A DNA stretch of 64,000 nucleotides from Phycisphaerales bacterium. GTDB lineage: Bacteria > Planctomycetota > Phycisphaerae > Sedimentisphaerales > Anaerobacaceae. Below, piece by piece: positions 17,229 to 25,477 of this stretch. The notes below the pieces were generated by a model. The model was not told the origin of the DNA. It worked only from the letters and a program-made list of their open reading frames with translations, and made no database searches. Both the position numbers and the translations under genes were made by a program. The stretch spans positions 361,283-425,282 of the forward strand of contig PLLP01000002.1 in assembly GCA_003141315.1 (NCBI GenBank), read 5' to 3'. Numbering within the stretch: position 1 is the first letter of the stretch; the number at the start of each line of letters is the position of its first letter.

Positions 17229-18202
17229 CGGGTCTTTCCCATCTTCTTTTTGGCGCCGGCGAGAAAATACTCACTTATTGTATTTAAGAAAAACGTGAAT
17301 AACAAAAGTAATAGACCAATCATAAACAAACAATGAAAATGTGCGGAACCTTTAGGTGTTTCAGCCATATCGCCCGCAATCACAGCCGTCATTGTCCCGA
17401 CGGATTGCGATAAATCCCACCAGGGCGTTGGTATCTGCCTGGCGTTGCCTGCTGCCATCCATACGACCATTGTTTCGCCGATTGCCCTCATCATACCCAG
17501 CACAATTGCCGCTATTATGCCGCTGTGTGCCGCGGGGATAATTACCTTGAAAACTGTTTCAACCCTTGTCGCCCCCAGCCCGTAAGATGCTTCCCTCAGT
17601 TCCGCTCCTATCGCACACAGGGCGTCCTCGGCGACGCTGATTATCGTCGGCAGCGCCATTATCGAAAGAATTATTGAGGCATTTAATATATTTGTTCCAG
17701 TCGAAAAGCCGAGTCGTTTCTGCATCCACGGCGCCAGAACTAATACCGCAAAAAACCCGTACGCCACCGATGGAATCGCAGCGAGAATCTCGATAACCGG
17801 CTTGATGATGTTTCGTATCCTGAAACTTACTATATCGCTCAGGAATACGGCGGCCAGTATGCCGACAGGAACTGCAAACAGAAGCGATAGGAATGTGACA
17901 TACAGTGAGCCGACAATAAACGGCAAAGCCCCGAAACCCGGCTGGTCGGATTCGGGCTGCCATCTTGTGTCTGTAAGGAACTGCGTAAGACTTGCCATTT
18001 TTGCGAAGGGCAGCGCCTGCCGTATTACGAAATAAAAGATGAGCAGCACCGCCAGCACGGAAACGCAGGTTACCAAAAATAAAAAAGACCTCCCGATGTG
18101 CAGAAACAGAAAGCCCTTGATGTCCTGCAATGGAGAAAGAACCAGCGACTGATTAGTTTCAGCCGCCGGTTCCGCTGCCTTGAGGAGGTATTCTTCCTTC
18201 AT
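17225..18202 (-). CDS. pstC: Phosphate ABC transporter permease PstC
   Basis: This membrane permease (325 residues) has six segments and an N-terminal cytoplasmic stretch. Family motifs are GALPFIVGSLYVTFLSLLFAVPVGI, LAAIPSVAYGFFAVLVLAPW, the coupling loop EASYGLGATRVETVFKVIIPAA and MRAIGETMVVWMAAGN. It lacks the extra domain seen in PstA. It is preceded by pstS (22-base gap) and overlaps pstA (ATGA). Confidence 0.96.
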   Translation of the reverse strand: MKEEYLLKAAEPAAETNQSLVLSPLQDIKGFLFLHIGRSFLFLVTCVSVLAVLLIFYFVIRQALPFAKMASLTQFLTDTRWQPESDQPGFGALPFIVGSLYVTFLSLLFAVPVGILAAVFLSDIVSFRIRNIIKPVIEILAAIPSVAYGFFAVLVLAPWMQKRLGFSTGTNILNASIILSIMALPTIISVAEDALCAIGAELREASYGLGATRVETVFKVIIPAAHSGIIAAIVLGMMRAIGETMVVWMAAGNARQIPTPWWDLSQSVGTMTAVIAGDMAETPKGSAHFHCLFMIGLLLLLFTFFLNTISEYFLAGAKKKMGKTR

Positions 18203-18224
18203 TGTATTCCTGTTAATTTATGTT

Positions 18225-19061
18225 TTAGTAATTTGTAAGTGGAACAAATTTCTTTTCCTCGATAATCTTTTGCCCCGTTTCCGTCAGGTAAAACGTGCAG
18301 AATTTGTAGGCCGGCGAGCCCAGTTTCGGATAGCCATTGGTGAATAGATACAGCGGCCTCGCTATTGGGTATGTGCCGTTCACGATGGTTTGCTTGGTGG
18401 GCAGAACGTTATCTATTTTAAGCGTCTTTACCTCGTCAACAAAACCCAGTCCGACATATCCTATTGCCCCCTTTGTGGTCTTTACCCTTGCCTGTGCCTG
18501 CGGGTTGGAATTGACTGTTTCGATGCCGCCCGCCATATCCTGTTTCTTCATCACCAGCTCGTGAAATACTTCATAAGTTCCGCTCGATGTGTCCCGTGTA
18601 ATTGCCACTATATCGAGGTCCGGGCCGCCGATATCTTTCCAGTTCTTAATCTTGCCTGTGTAAATATCCCGCACCTGCTCAGTTGTAAGTTCCTTTACCG
18701 GGTTAGATGGATGCACAACAACGCATACCGCATCGAGGGCAATCGTATGAGCTACCGGGTAGACTCCCTTTTCGACTGCCTTTTTAAATTCTGCGTCCGG
18801 CTTCATAAACCTGCTCATCATCGCTATATCGCATCTGCCGTCAATCAAAGCTGCTGCGCCGTCGCCGCTGCCTGTCGCTTTAACGGTAATCTGGATGTCC
18901 GGATATGTCTTCATAAAATACTCTGCGAACGCCGTCCCGATAGGGCCCACGGTGGTCGAACCGTCTATCTGGAGGCTTTGCTTTTCTGCCCCGATTGCCA
19001 CAGAAGCAACAACCAGCGTAATCAAAATTAAACCTGGCACAACAAATTTTTTCATACTCAA
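18225..19061 (-). CDS. pstS: Phosphate-binding periplasmic protein PstS
   Basis: The solute-binding protein captures phosphate in the periplasm. An N-terminal signal peptide (residues about 1-24, KKFVVPGLILITLVVASVAIGA) precedes the mature LQIDGSTTVGPIGTAFAEYF with the phosphate-binding GSTT. RDTSSGTYEVFHELV supplies further ligands. The protein is 278 residues. AAAGGAGA lies just upstream of the start. Four TTAACA-like repeats at 19091-19129 point to PhoB control. Confidence 0.95.
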   Translation of the reverse strand: MSMKKFVVPGLILITLVVASVAIGAEKQSLQIDGSTTVGPIGTAFAEYFMKTYPDIQITVKATGSGDGAAALIDGRCDIAMMSRFMKPDAEFKKAVEKGVYPVAHTIALDAVCVVVHPSNPVKELTTEQVRDIYTGKIKNWKDIGGPDLDIVAITRDTSSGTYEVFHELVMKKQDMAGGIETVNSNPQAQARVKTTKGAIGYVGLGFVDEVKTLKIDNVLPTKQTIVNGTYPIARPLYLFTNGYPKLGSPAYKFCTFYLTETGQKIIEEKKFVPLTNY

Positions 19062-19090
19062 TTCTCCTTTAATTCATTCTCTATCTAATC

Positions 19091-19129
19091 TGTTAAAGCA
19101 GTATTAAAATTACGTTAAGTTTTTGTTAA
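19091..19129 (-). promoter_or_regulatory. Pho box upstream of pstS (four 11-bp repeats)
   Basis: Read on the minus strand, hexamers TTAACA, TTAACG, TTAATA and TTAACA (starting at 19129, 19118, 19107 and 19096) are spaced exactly five bases apart. This is the direct-repeat layout recognised by PhoB/PhoP regulators, with the hexamer closest to the Bacillus PhoP box. It ends 29 bases before the pstS start. Confidence 0.8.
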
Positions 19130-19134
19130 TGAAT

Positions 19135-20436
19135 CTAAAATTTTACAACTATATCTGCCATAAGCCGGCGATAATCATCGTTCGCGGCTCCTCTTTGAGT
19201 AAGGAAGTATGTGATTACCCCTTGCACGTTTTTGGCGAACTGGTACTTGCCGACGAATGTATGACCCTTGCCATCCGTTCCGCCGCCGAATGCATCTGAA
19301 TCTGTAAGCACGCCGACGGTCGCATCCTTTTTGACTTCTCTGTAGTTATAGCCTAATTCCCACGACCCTGCATCTTTAGCCTTGTTGAAAGTCATTCCTA
19401 ACATCCAGCCGGTATCTTTGGAATTCGTTGCAGCGGTGTTCTTGACGTAATCCCCATAGACCGATGCCGGGTAATCGCCAATCTTGAATCCGTATTCCGC
19501 GAAGCCCTCCAGGACGTTGTAATTCATTGTATATTTATACGGGTCGGTGCTGCTGTCTTTGGTGCCGCTCATAGTGTTTCCGAAAGTGCTGTTGCCTTTG
19601 CCTGATGATTTGTATAAACCCTCTTTGCCTTTCAGGTTGCCGAAAGAATAAAGGCTTAAACCGCCTAATACATAATCTTTATTCTCGAAATCGTGCTTCA
19701 GATAACTTTGTATTCCGAAAAGCCCTGCGCCGCCTGCCGTACCTGAATCCGAGATAAGCCATAATCCGCCGCCATTTATATAAAGGTTATCCGTTTTCGA
19801 GAAAGGTATTACATATTTTGCAGCCAGGCCTTCAGGGTTTGTATCATCATCCCAGACGAGCTGGTTATCGCCCGCCCTGTAAAACGGTCTCGGCATTTTG
19901 CCCCCGAAGATGTTCAGCCTTTCGATGTCCTTCGGATGCCAGTTGAAGTAGGCCTGGTCAAGCCAGATACCTTTGCCGCTGAAACTATTTTCGAGCGTTT
20001 GATTCGTCGAGGCCGGGTCGCCAACGCCTGAGGCAAGCCTGAAACCCAAATCCAGGTCGTCATTGATTTTTACGTCCATTCCGATACGTGCGCGAATACG
20101 ATGCCGATTCGTTCCGGGCTGGTCTGCACCATTGCTCTGGGAGTCAATCGATTCGTGGCGATACCGGAAATCACCGCTCAGTTTAATCTTTTCCGCCCAC
20201 TTCAGACTGTCCGGCAGAGCGCCTGCCTTTTTCTCTTCGACCGCCTTGTTCACTGTTTCGCTGATATTCTGCGTCTGTTTCTGCTGGTCGGCCTCCAGCT
20301 TCTCGATTTTTTGCTGCATTTCCGTCATCTGCTTTTTCAGCTCGGCAATTTCGTCAGCGCTGTCAGCCCTGCTTACAGGCACTGCTGCGAGACTCGTAAA
20401 TATCGCCATCGCCATAAGCAAAATCCCTTTGTTCAT
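19135..20436 (-). CDS. Putative outer-membrane porin, likely phosphate-responsive
   Basis: A signal peptide (about residues 1-24, ending SRA) leads into a predicted coiled coil (DEIAELKKQMTEMQQKIEKL) and then a beta-barrel-like region rich in alternating aromatic and Gly/Asn residues, e.g. KIKLSGDFRYRHESI and YASVYGDYVKN-like strands. The last residue is Phe (IVVKF), as in barrel proteins recognised by the BAM machinery. The protein is 433 residues. Position in the pho locus and its own upstream Pho-like box suggest a phosphate or polyphosphate channel comparable in role to OprP/OprO, but specificity is inferred. Confidence 0.85.
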   Translation of the reverse strand: MNKGILLMAMAIFTSLAAVPVSRADSADEIAELKKQMTEMQQKIEKLEADQQKQTQNISETVNKAVEEKKAGALPDSLKWAEKIKLSGDFRYRHESIDSQSNGADQPGTNRHRIRARIGMDVKINDDLDLGFRLASGVGDPASTNQTLENSFSGKGIWLDQAYFNWHPKDIERLNIFGGKMPRPFYRAGDNQLVWDDDTNPEGLAAKYVIPFSKTDNLYINGGGLWLISDSGTAGGAGLFGIQSYLKHDFENKDYVLGGLSLYSFGNLKGKEGLYKSSGKGNSTFGNTMSGTKDSSTDPYKYTMNYNVLEGFAEYGFKIGDYPASVYGDYVKNTAATNSKDTGWMLGMTFNKAKDAGSWELGYNYREVKKDATVGVLTDSDAFGGGTDGKGHTFVGKYQFAKNVQGVITYFLTQRGAANDDYRRLMADIVVKF

Positions 20437-20557
20437 TTGTGTACCTCCATAAACTTAAATTATAATTTTGTGTCCTCTTTTGTCGTCCTGCGACCGCCGC
20501 AGCACACAAGCCATTTCTGAAAGAGTCGTTAATTCCGGCCTAAATGTATCCAGCGGG

Positions 20558-20596
20558 GGTTAGCAGAAAATTAAGGCAATGTTAGAATTTTATTAA
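20558..20596 (-). promoter_or_regulatory. Pho-like box upstream of the porin gene
   Basis: On the minus strand, TTAATA, CTAACA, TTAATT and CTAACC occur with starts 11 bases apart (20596, 20585, 20574, 20563). The TAA cores are in perfect register. The site is 122 bases before the porin start. It is more degenerate than the pstS box. Confidence 0.6.
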
Positions 20597-20649
20597 AAAT
20601 TGTGAGGAAAACCGCAAATACGCGAGTTTCCGGCCTGTTTTTGGAAAAT

Positions 20650-22443
20650 TTATATCGGCCTTGAAATGCTTATATCTTTCGGCAGATGAATTGTGAATGT
20701 GCTTCCTTTGTCGAGCGTGCTTTCAACGGCCACAAGTCCTTTATGGATTTGCGATATATGCTTGACTATCGCCAGTCCCAGGCCTGTCCCGCCGAGCTTT
20801 CTGCTGCGGCTTTTATCCACGACGTAAAACCTCTCGAATATCCGCTCTAAATGCTCTTTTGGTATGCCGCAGCCGTTATCTTTAACGGAAATAGCAATCT
20901 CTTTTTCATCTTCCCGTCCTGTTATAACAACTTCGCTTTTTGGCTCGCTGTATTTAATCGCATTGTCGATAAGGTTCATCACAGCCTGTTCGAGCAAAGG
21001 CGGATTGCACTCTAATTTTATTTCCTTGTCGCATTCCACCTTCAATGCGATGTTTTTCCCGTCAGCTTTTAATTTTGCAAGCTCTGCCGCATCGCCCAGG
21101 ATATCCGCAAGGGCGGTCTTTTCAAAATTGATTCTCCTTACATCCCCGTCTTCTTCGAGCCTTGAAAGGCTTAAAAGGTCATCAACTATGGCATTCAGCC
21201 TGTCGGCGTGTTTTGCGATAATTTTCAGGAAACGCTCCGTCTCTTCAGGGTTTTTCAGGGCGCCATCGAGGAGCGTCTCGACAAAACCTTTTATTGACGT
21301 GATGGGCGTTTTCAATTCGTGCGATACATTGGCGACAAAGTCGCGTCTTATATTTTCAAGCCTGGCTATCCTCGTGACGTCGTCCAGCACGATAACCGCG
21401 CCGCTTGCGACGCCGGCGCTGTCGGCCAGTCTCGCTCCGTGCAGGCGAAAATGCCTTTTGCCGCCCCCCAGAAAAGATATATCAGATTCGGTCGGCTTTT
21501 CGCTGCCGAGCGTCTCCTTCAGAAAATCAAGTATATCGGGATTGCGAATTACCTCTTCGATATTCAGCCCTGACACTTTCTCAGGCTCAACGCCGGCAAA
21601 ATCGCCCGCGGCTTTGTTGATGCTCACGATATGACCGGCTGAATCAACCGCTATCACGCCTTCGACCATACTCGAAAGTATCGCTTTCGTCTCGTTGTGC
21701 TGTTTTGTGATGGTCCGGATTCTTTCCTGAAGCTGTTCTGCCATATTGTTCAATTCCTGCGAAAGCTCGTTTAATTCCAGTGAATTAAACATCGGCACCC
21801 TTACATCGAACCTGCCGATAGAAAATTTCTCCGCCGCCTCTTTCATCTGCACTACGGGACGGCTTATTATTCGCGATGTTATTAAACTTACAATCGCTGC
21901 AAACGCCGCTGCGATAATAACTCCAGCCGCAATTTTTCCGTAAATGTCGCTGAGCTGCTTATCTATCGCTGTCACCGGTATCGAGGCGCGAATAACGGCA
22001 ACAGGCCCATTGCTGTCAGAAATCACCGTTGCCAGATACATCATATTAACGCCGATAGTGTTGCTTAGCCTTATCGATTTACCGCTGCCTTTGGTAATTG
22101 CCTCCCTAAACTCGGGCCTGTCCGAATGATTTTGCATCTCGGCGACCTGTGCTTCGGAATCTGCCGCGACCCTTCCGCTCGGCAGTATTACCGTAATCCT
22201 CGTCGAGCTTTCTTTGAACATTTTTTTACTTAGCCGGTCAACTTCCTCGAATTCTTTGTTTTTCAAAAGTTCGACCGCCTGCGACTGGAACATCATCGCC
22301 TTGGAGCTAAGCTCGTCGTCGATTTGCTTATAGTAGAATTCCTTCAGAGAACCCGTGATATACCACCCAAGGGCAAGGAGTGCAATTATGGTGATAATCA
22401 GATAAGACGGATACAACTGCCAAAAGAAGCGTCTTTTAAACAC
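20650..22443 (-). CDS. phoR: Phosphate-regulon sensor histidine kinase
   Basis: The 597-residue membrane kinase has TM1 (about residues 10-30), a periplasmic sensor region, TM2 (about 171-192), a HAMP linker, a PAS domain (MVEGVIAVDSAGHIVSINKAA), a HisKA domain with the phosphorylated His in FVANVSHELKTPITSIKGF, and an HATPase domain (NLIDNAIKYS, DNGCGIP, GGTGLGLAIVKHI). It lies three bases after phoB and next to pst. The long periplasmic region differs from E. coli PhoR and resembles PhoR of Gram-positives. Confidence 0.94.
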   Translation of the reverse strand: MFKRRFFWQLYPSYLIITIIALLALGWYITGSLKEFYYKQIDDELSSKAMMFQSQAVELLKNKEFEEVDRLSKKMFKESSTRITVILPSGRVAADSEAQVAEMQNHSDRPEFREAITKGSGKSIRLSNTIGVNMMYLATVISDSNGPVAVIRASIPVTAIDKQLSDIYGKIAAGVIIAAAFAAIVSLITSRIISRPVVQMKEAAEKFSIGRFDVRVPMFNSLELNELSQELNNMAEQLQERIRTITKQHNETKAILSSMVEGVIAVDSAGHIVSINKAAGDFAGVEPEKVSGLNIEEVIRNPDILDFLKETLGSEKPTESDISFLGGGKRHFRLHGARLADSAGVASGAVIVLDDVTRIARLENIRRDFVANVSHELKTPITSIKGFVETLLDGALKNPEETERFLKIIAKHADRLNAIVDDLLSLSRLEEDGDVRRINFEKTALADILGDAAELAKLKADGKNIALKVECDKEIKLECNPPLLEQAVMNLIDNAIKYSEPKSEVVITGREDEKEIAISVKDNGCGIPKEHLERIFERFYVVDKSRSRKLGGTGLGLAIVKHISQIHKGLVAVESTLDKGSTFTIHLPKDISISRPI

Positions 22444-22446
22444 GGG

Positions 22447-23130
22447 TTATTCCTTAAACCGGTAGCCGACCCCTCGTACGGTCTCGATATATTTGCCGCA
22501 GCCGCCGAGTTTTTTTCGCAGCGAAACAATCTGCACGTCGACAGCCCTTTCCGTCACTATATAATCGCTGCCTCGAATGGCATCGACTATCTGGTATCTC
22601 GTAAAGACGAACCCGGGCCGGCGGGCAATTGCATACAATATATTGAATTCCGTAAATGTCAAATCCACATTTTTATTATTAACAGATACCTGGTGTCTGG
22701 CGGGGTCTATTAATATTTCGTGAACCTTCAAAGGACTATTCTCAAGCTGGCGTTCAATGGTGCGGTGAAGGAGCCGGCGAACCCTCGCCAGCAGAATCTT
22801 CGGGCTGAACGGCTTGGTGACATAATCATCAGCCCCAATCTCCAGTCCCGACACAATATCGCTTTCTTCCCCTTTGGCCGTCAGCATAATAACGGGTATA
22901 TGCCCCGTTTTTTGATTGGCCTTCAACTTTTTGCATACATCCAGGCCGTCAATGCCGGGCAGCATCAGGTCTAAAATTATCAAATTGGGCGGCTTTGACT
23001 GTGCCTTTTCCATTGCCTCTTCGCCGGAAACTGCCGTCTGAACCTTGTAACCTTCCTTCTCGAAATTATACCGCACCAGTTCGAGAACATCTTCCTCATC
23101 ATCTACTACTAATATGTTTTCTCTTGCCAT
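22447..23130 (-). CDS. phoB: Phosphate-regulon response regulator
   Basis: An OmpR/PhoB-type regulator of 227 residues. The receiver domain has VDDEEDVLELV, the phosphorylated Asp in LILDLMLPGIDGL, and K in VTKPFSPKILLARV. The winged-helix output domain ends RTVRGVGYRFKE-like (ETVRGVGYRFKE). ATG 23130 (MARENILVVDDEE) is preferred over the in-frame upstream start at 23175. Its own upstream region has three TTAACA-like repeats, suggesting autoregulation. Confidence 0.95.
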   Translation of the reverse strand: MARENILVVDDEEDVLELVRYNFEKEGYKVQTAVSGEEAMEKAQSKPPNLIILDLMLPGIDGLDVCKKLKANQKTGHIPVIMLTAKGEESDIVSGLEIGADDYVTKPFSPKILLARVRRLLHRTIERQLENSPLKVHEILIDPARHQVSVNNKNVDLTFTEFNILYAIARRPGFVFTRYQIVDAIRGSDYIVTERAVDVQIVSLRKKLGGCGKYIETVRGVGYRFKE

Positions 23131-23166
23131 AATTATATACCTCTGGCATCGATGATACCCGGTATA

Positions 23167-23205
23167 TGTTAGCATAAGATTAGTATTGTGTTAATTTTTA
23201 TTTTA
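23167..23205 (-). promoter_or_regulatory. Pho-like box upstream of phoB
   Basis: On the plus strand TGTTAG (23167), GATTAG (23178) and TGTTAA (23189) are in 11-base register, with a degraded fourth unit ATTTTA (23200). On the minus strand these read TTAACA/CTAATC/CTAACA. The last unit is 37 bases from the phoB start. It matches the pstS box in layout. Confidence 0.6.
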
Positions 23206-23259
23206 CAAATGATGAAACTTCGATGTGAAAAGCAACTGCCGCAGTTCCAAAACCCCGGT

Positions 23260-24624
23260 TCACTTAAGAAGTTTTATTATCTGGTCGAGGTCGTTCGGAA
23301 CCTCTATAGGCGGGTTGCTGAACAACCCTTCCTTTTTCGTATGGTAATCAACCGTAAGATTCGGGTCTTTCAATAAATGTCCCGTCAGGATACAGACAAC
23401 CCTTTCGTCAGGCCCTATTGTTCCTTTTGCGACAAGATTCTTCAGTCCTGCCACGCTCGCAGCCGACGCAGGCTCGCACCCTAATCCGAATTTGCCGATA
23501 ACCGCCTTTGCGTCCTTGATTTCCTCATCGGTCACCGCAAGCACAACACCATTGCAGACGTCGATTGTCCGCAGGCATTTGTTCAGGTTCACCGGCCTTG
23601 AAATCTCAATCGCTGTCGCAATCGTATGCGCCCTGAAATTCCGCGCCGTCAAATCAGCGTAATATTTATCTACAATCTCCTCGTTCACCATGCCGTCATT
23701 CCAGAAAAGTTTCCTGTCGTTCACAAGCTCGGTGAGCGTGTTTGCGCCGGCTGCATTAACAATCGCGATTCGCGGCACACGTTCAATCAGGCCGAGTTCC
23801 TTCAGCTCCAAAAAAGCCTTGCCGAATGCGCTGGAATTACCAAGGTTTCCGCCCGGCACTACAATCCAGTCCGGCACCTGCCAGCCTAATTGTTCGATGA
23901 CCCGGTATATTATCGTCTTTTGACCTTCGAGACGAAACGGGTTTAAGGAATTCAGCAGATAAAGCTTCAGCTCCCTGCAAACATCCTGCACCTGCCTCAT
24001 ACAATCATCAAAATCACCGAGTATCTGGATTGTCTTGGCGCCGTAATCCATCGATTGGCTGAGTTTGCCGAATGCAATCTTTCCGGAGCCGATAAATACG
24101 ATGGCTTTCAGTCCGCAGCTGTGGGCATATAAGGCCATCGATGCCGACGTGTTGCCCGTCGATGCACAGGCGCAAGTCTTCGTGCCGACTAATTTCGCAT
24201 GGCTAAATGCCGCCGTCATCCCGTTATCCTTAAACGAGCCGGACGGATTAAGACCTTCATACTGCAAATACAGGCTGCCCGCTTTCTTGTTCACGTATTT
24301 GCCGACCTCGTCATTTTGCTGCAAAATCGTCTGCCCTTCGCCGATGCTAGCCTTGAATTTATCTTCGCAGAAATTCAGCAGTTCCCTGAATCGCCACACG
24401 CCGGAAAAATCGAGCGGATTGTCTCTTGTTGCCCAGCGTTTCGCAAAATCGCTCATTTTTTTCGGCACGGCGATTTTATCCCAGTTATACCGGCAATCGA
24501 GCAAATCGCCGCAGCGGGGACATTCGAAAAGCACGTCGGCTGTGTCAAATTCCGCTCCGCATTTCGGGTTGATGCACTTTTGATACGCTGCGTTTTGTCC
24601 CTTTTGGCTCGACATGTTTTCCAC
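23260..24624 (-). CDS. thrC: Threonine synthase
   Basis: This PLP enzyme converts O-phosphohomoserine to threonine. An N-terminal zinc-ribbon-like segment ([10 protein letters not shown] and CPRC) precedes the fold-type II core with the PLP lysine in [28 protein letters not shown] and [14 protein letters not shown] bind PLP phosphate and substrate. The protein is 454 residues, close to plant-like synthases. ATG 24615 (MSSQK) is an alternative start. It lies downstream of the HAD gene on the same strand. Confidence 0.94.
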   Translation of the reverse strand: MENMSSQKGQNAAYQKCINPKCGAEFDTADVLFECPRCGDLLDCRYNWDKIAVPKKMSDFAKRWATRDNPLDFSGVWRFRELLNFCEDKFKASIGEGQTILQQNDEVGKYVNKKAGSLYLQYEGLNPSGSFKDNGMTAAFSHAKLVGTKTCACASTGNTSASMALYAHSCGLKAIVFIGSGKIAFGKLSQSMDYGAKTIQILGDFDDCMRQVQDVCRELKLYLLNSLNPFRLEGQKTIIYRVIEQLGWQVPDWIVVPGGNLGNSSAFGKAFLELKELGLIERVPRIAIVNAAGANTLTELVNDRKLFWNDGMVNEEIVDKYYADLTARNFRAHTIATAIEISRPVNLNKCLRTIDVCNGVVLAVTDEEIKDAKAVIGKFGLGCEPASAASVAGLKNLVAKGTIGPDERVVCILTGHLLKDPNLTVDYHTKKEGLFSNPPIEVPNDLDQIIKLLK

Positions 24625-24700
24625 TTTATATCCTTTGGCTTTAAGAAATAATTCTTTTTGTTTTTTATTTACCGCAATTCAAAAATCCGCTGCATTTGCA

Positions 24701-25477
24701 TTATTTGCCTGCCTCGAGGCGGGCCACAAGTTCAGGCAGTTCCGAAAGCTGCCGTATTCTCCAAACGCCGGCAGGTATTTTCGCACCGTCATTTGTGTAA
24801 GCGGTCTTCAGGGCAGCCCTCATGCCCGCCTTTATCGCCGGCTTAATATCGTTTTCTATAAGGTCGCCTACGAAGAGAATATTTTCCGGCCTCTCGCCGA
24901 TTTTTTCGGCAGCCGTCTTGAATATGCGAATATCCGGCTTTCTGAATCCGAACTGGTAAGAATAGAGCCTTACTGTGAAAAAATCAAGAATCTTCAGGTC
25001 CCGCAGATGCCTTTCGATGGAGCTGTGGTTTATAAATGTGTTCGAGAGGATGCCGAGTTTGATGCCCGCCGCCTTCAGCTTCGACAGGGTCATAAATAAA
25101 TCCTCCTCCACTTTTGCAATACTGGTAAGCGGCTCATACCAGTGCCAGAACAGCTCTTCCCATTGCTGTTTATCGAGTTTGATGGACTTATTGACCTTTT
25201 GCAGCAAACTGATGGCGTCAAAATCCCTGCCCGTCAGGTTTGAAATCCAGTAGCGAACCTTCAGGCTCACCATATTGCGGAGGAAATACATCCTGTAGCT
25301 GCCGACGGGGATTTTGAGACTGCGCAGATACTGGTATGACGCCCCTGCGCTTTTTGAAAACACCTTTTTCTCACTGACCCTGCCGAATGACAGCAGCGTC
25401 TCGCCGAGGTCAAATATTATCGCCTTTATCTTTACGTTCGTCTCCGGCATAGTCGGGGTATCCAAAAACAAAATCAT
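24701..25477 (-). CDS. HAD-superfamily hydrolase-like protein
   Basis: The nucleophile motif is IIFDLGETLLSF (D23), later SNTFINHS (motif II), a Lys in FGFRKPDIRIF (motif III) and VGDLIENDI (motif IV). In motif I the second Asp of DxDxT is Gly, so the usual phosphatase acid/base is missing. The cap is helical (subfamily I). The protein is 258 residues. Its start overlaps the stop of the upstream synthase gene by four bases, so the two are probably co-translated. The substrate is unknown. Confidence 0.82.
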   Translation of the reverse strand: MILFLDTPTMPETNVKIKAIIFDLGETLLSFGRVSEKKVFSKSAGASYQYLRSLKIPVGSYRMYFLRNMVSLKVRYWISNLTGRDFDAISLLQKVNKSIKLDKQQWEELFWHWYEPLTSIAKVEEDLFMTLSKLKAAGIKLGILSNTFINHSSIERHLRDLKILDFFTVRLYSYQFGFRKPDIRIFKTAAEKIGERPENILFVGDLIENDIKPAIKAGMRAALKTAYTNDGAKIPAGVWRIRQLSELPELVARLEAGK

